This document shows positions 14,435-16,185 of a DNA stretch of 16,185 nt, in pieces. Origin of the DNA: RGIG3009 sp964490085 (GTDB taxonomy: Bacteria > Bacillota > Clostridia > Oscillospirales > Acutalibacteraceae); the NCBI GenBank assembly GCA_964490085.1, contig CAZBAO010000028.1:1-16185 (forward strand), in the 5' to 3' direction. A program made the translations under genes and the position numbers. Each line of letters begins with the position of its first letter. Position 1 is the first letter of the stretch. The notes under the pieces were generated by a model. That model saw nothing but the letters and a program-made list of their open reading frames with translations. It made no database searches and was not told the DNA's origin.

Positions 14435-16185
14435 ATGATGGTATGTTCCCGTTGCAAAAAACGTCCCGCGGTGGTGTTTATTACCCGCATGGAGGGGGAT
14501 AACAGCACAAACGAAGGGCTTTGTCTGACTTGTGCCAAGGAGCTTGGTATCAAACCGGTGGATGATCTGTTGACAAAGTTTGGCATGAGCCAGGAAGATC
14601 TTGAACAAATGGATGAACAGCTCAGTGAACTGATGAATACCGAAGACGGCGAGGACGAGAATTTTATGCTCGGCGGTGCCGCTTCTTTTCCGTTTTTACA
14701 GAACCTGTTTGGGCAAAATACGAATGCCGATAACGGTACGGAAAAACCGAAAGAGTCCCCGAAAGACACCAAAAAAGAAAATAAAAAGCGCAGTGCGCTT
14801 GATAACTTTACAACCGATCTCACCGCCAAAGCACGCGAGGGGAAATTGGATACCATCGTCGGACGCGATCGCGAGATCTACCGTGCCGTACAGATCCTTT
14901 GCCGCCGCAGTAAGAACAACCCTTGCCTGATCGGCGAACCCGGTGTCGGTAAAACCGCGATCGCCGAGGGATTGGCATTGCGCATCGCCGCGGGCGAGGT
15001 ACCGTACAAATTACAGAATAAAGAACTGCGCTTGTTGGATCTGACCGGTTTGGTAGCGGGTACACAGTTCCGCGGTCAGTTTGAGAGTCGTATTAAAAGC
15101 TTAGTTGACGAGGTCAAGGCCAAAGGCAATATAATCCTGTTTATTGACGAAGTGCACACCTTAGTCGGTGTCGGCGATGCAGAAGGCGGTATGTCCGCCG
15201 CCAACATTCTCAAACCGGCACTGTCGCGCGGCGAGATCCAGGTGATCGGTGCGACGACCTTTAACGAGTACCGCAAAAACATTGAAAAGGATGCCGCATT
15301 GGAGCGTCGTTTCCAGCCGATCAAGGTGGAAGAACCCTCCATTGACGATACGGTACAGGTGCTTTGCGGTATCAAATCGTATTATGAGCAGTACCACGGT
15401 GTTGTGGTATCAGAGACTTTGGCACGCAAGGCTGTTATATTATCGGAACGGTACATTACCGACCGTTATCTACCGGACAAAGCAATTGATCTGTTGGACG
15501 AAGCCTGTGCCACGGCTGCGTTGCAGAATAAGAAGGCAGATGAGTATGCCAAGCTGTTGCTTGCGGAACAAAATCTCCAGAAGCAGGAAACGGAAGCAAT
15601 GGCGGGTGAGGCGATCGATTACGAGCGCTTAGCGAATATCCGCGCGGAGCTTATGAAAACTCAGCAGGCGATCGACGATATTCGTGATGCGGCAGTCCAT
15701 ATGCCGCTCAGCGAAGAGCATCTTGCCAAAGTGATCGAGCTGTGGACCGGTATTCCCGCTTCTAAGATTCAAGAAAACGAGTTGTCTAAGCTCGCGGATT
15801 TAGAGGACGAACTGCGCCGCCATATCATCGGCCAGGATGAAGCCGTTTCACTGGTTTCGGCGGCAATCCGCCGCAGTCGCGTGCAGATCAGTCCGCGCCG
15901 CCGTCCGGCATCGTTTATCTTTGTCGGCCCCACCGGCGTCGGAAAGACAGAACTTGTGAAAGTGTTGGCGGCACAGCTGTTTGATACGCCCGAAACGCTG
16001 ATTCGTCTGGATATGTCCGAATTTATGGAAAAACACGCAGTATCGCGTATCATCGGTTCGCCTCCCGGCTATGTCGGCTACGATGAAGCGGGTCAGCTCA
16101 CCGAAAAGGTACGCCGCAAGCCGTATTCGGTTATCCTGTTTGATGAAATTGAAAAAGCGCATCCCGATGTGTTAAATATCCTGTT
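14435..16185 (+). CDS. clpE: ClpE-type Hsp100 unfoldase, 3' end outside the window
   Basis: This AAA+ unfoldase would feed substrates to ClpP or disaggregate proteins after stress. The 583 residues visible run open to the window edge. Instead of the double Clp_N repeat of ClpC there is a zinc finger CX2C-X22-CX2C (Cys4, 7, 30, 33), the arrangement described for ClpE, then an acidic and Lys-rich linker (about 50-120). AAA domain 1 has Walker A GEPGVGKT (167-174), Walker B ILFIDE (234-239), pore loop GTQFRGQF (209-216) and Arg291-Arg292. A short middle region contains a UVR-like helix pair (about 391-412). AAA domain 2 has GPTGVGKT (498-505), pore loop GYVGY (545-549) and VILFDE (566-571). AAAGGAG at 14423-14429 serves ATG 14435 or the next codon, ATG 14438. 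No CtsR or CIRCE box is seen upstream. The ClpP-docking loop would lie beyond the end. Confidence 0.9.
   Translation, partial: MMVCSRCKKRPAVVFITRMEGDNSTNEGLCLTCAKELGIKPVDDLLTKFGMSQEDLEQMDEQLSELMNTEDGEDENFMLGGAASFPFLQNLFGQNTNADNGTEKPKESPKDTKKENKKRSALDNFTTDLTAKAREGKLDTIVGRDREIYRAVQILCRRSKNNPCLIGEPGVGKTAIAEGLALRIAAGEVPYKLQNKELRLLDLTGLVAGTQFRGQFESRIKSLVDEVKAKGNIILFIDEVHTLVGVGDAEGGMSAANILKPALSRGEIQVIGATTFNEYRKNIEKDAALERRFQPIKVEEPSIDDTVQVLCGIKSYYEQYHGVVVSETLARKAVILSERYITDRYLPDKAIDLLDEACATAALQNKKADEYAKLLLAEQNLQKQETEAMAGEAIDYERLANIRAELMKTQQAIDDIRDAAVHMPLSEEHLAKVIELWTGIPASKIQENELSKLADLEDELRRHIIGQDEAVSLVSAAIRRSRVQISPRRRPASFIFVGPTGVGKTELVKVLAAQLFDTPETLIRLDMSEFMEKHAVSRIIGSPPGYVGYDEAGQLTEKVRRKPYSVILFDEIEKAHPDVLNIL

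Noticed and set aside
14676..14930. Short plus-strand frame inside the clpE-like gene
   Set aside because: It is an out-of-phase shadow; the clpE frame through this interval carries the linker and the first AAA domain start.
1..16185. CRISPR array, transposon ends, prophage genes, riboswitch
   Set aside because: No regularly spaced repeats, transposase or phage-like genes, or leaders long enough for a known riboswitch were seen.

Overview
The window looks like a chromosomal fragment from an anaerobic member of the Firmicutes, most likely class Clostridia (Oscillospiraceae or a relative). This is inferred from gene content and style, not from a database search. The pointers are ruvCAB, a group II ECF transporter core (ecfA1-ecfA2-ecfT) followed by truA, a DUF5711 protein, a ClpE-type unfoldase with an N-terminal zinc finger, a VTC plus DUF4956 pair, purine-rich Shine-Dalgarno sites, GTG and TTG starts, and mixed base composition of around 50% GC. 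A run of 100 N flanked by an exact 55-base duplication shows a scaffolded draft assembly, possibly a metagenome-assembled genome.

Layout. (1) 1-53, minus strand: 5' part of a tRNA-Val(GAC) with a consensus promoter, downstream of a pyridoxal/pyridoxamine kinase gene on the same strand. (2) 1122-2638, plus strand: a VTC-domain polyphosphate polymerase gene (interrupted only by the assembly gap) and a DUF4956 membrane protein, closed by a strong hairpin terminator. (3) 2682-4586, minus strand: an ABC-F ATPase converging on that terminator. (4) 4722-5480, plus strand: uridine phosphorylase, divergent from the ABC-F gene across a compact control region with overlapping promoters, two palindromes and a 21-base tandem repeat. 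(5) 5525-16185, plus strand: a long collinear run of ruvC, ruvA, ruvB, a SAM-dependent methyltransferase, ecfA1, ecfA2, ecfT, truA, a DUF5711 protein, cvpA-like, pgsA-like and a clpE-like gene that leaves the window at its 3' side. Several junctions overlap, so much of this run is probably one or two operons. An internal promoter lies before the cvpA-like gene.

How the genes work together. RuvA, RuvB and RuvC are the branch-migration and resolution machine for Holliday junctions. EcfA1, EcfA2 and EcfT form a vitamin/cofactor importer module that needs a substrate-binding S component, and none is encoded here. TruA and the methyltransferase point to RNA modification. The CvpA-like, PgsA-like and DUF5711 proteins belong to the envelope. 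ClpE is a stress unfoldase. The VTC/DUF4956 pair is the least understood unit and the best candidate for new biology: a possible bacterial counterpart of the eukaryotic vacuolar polyphosphate polymerase, with a separate membrane subunit.

No CRISPR array, insertion sequence, prophage or attachment site was seen. No gene-free stretch exceeds 300 bases; the largest is about 160 bases, at 962-1121.
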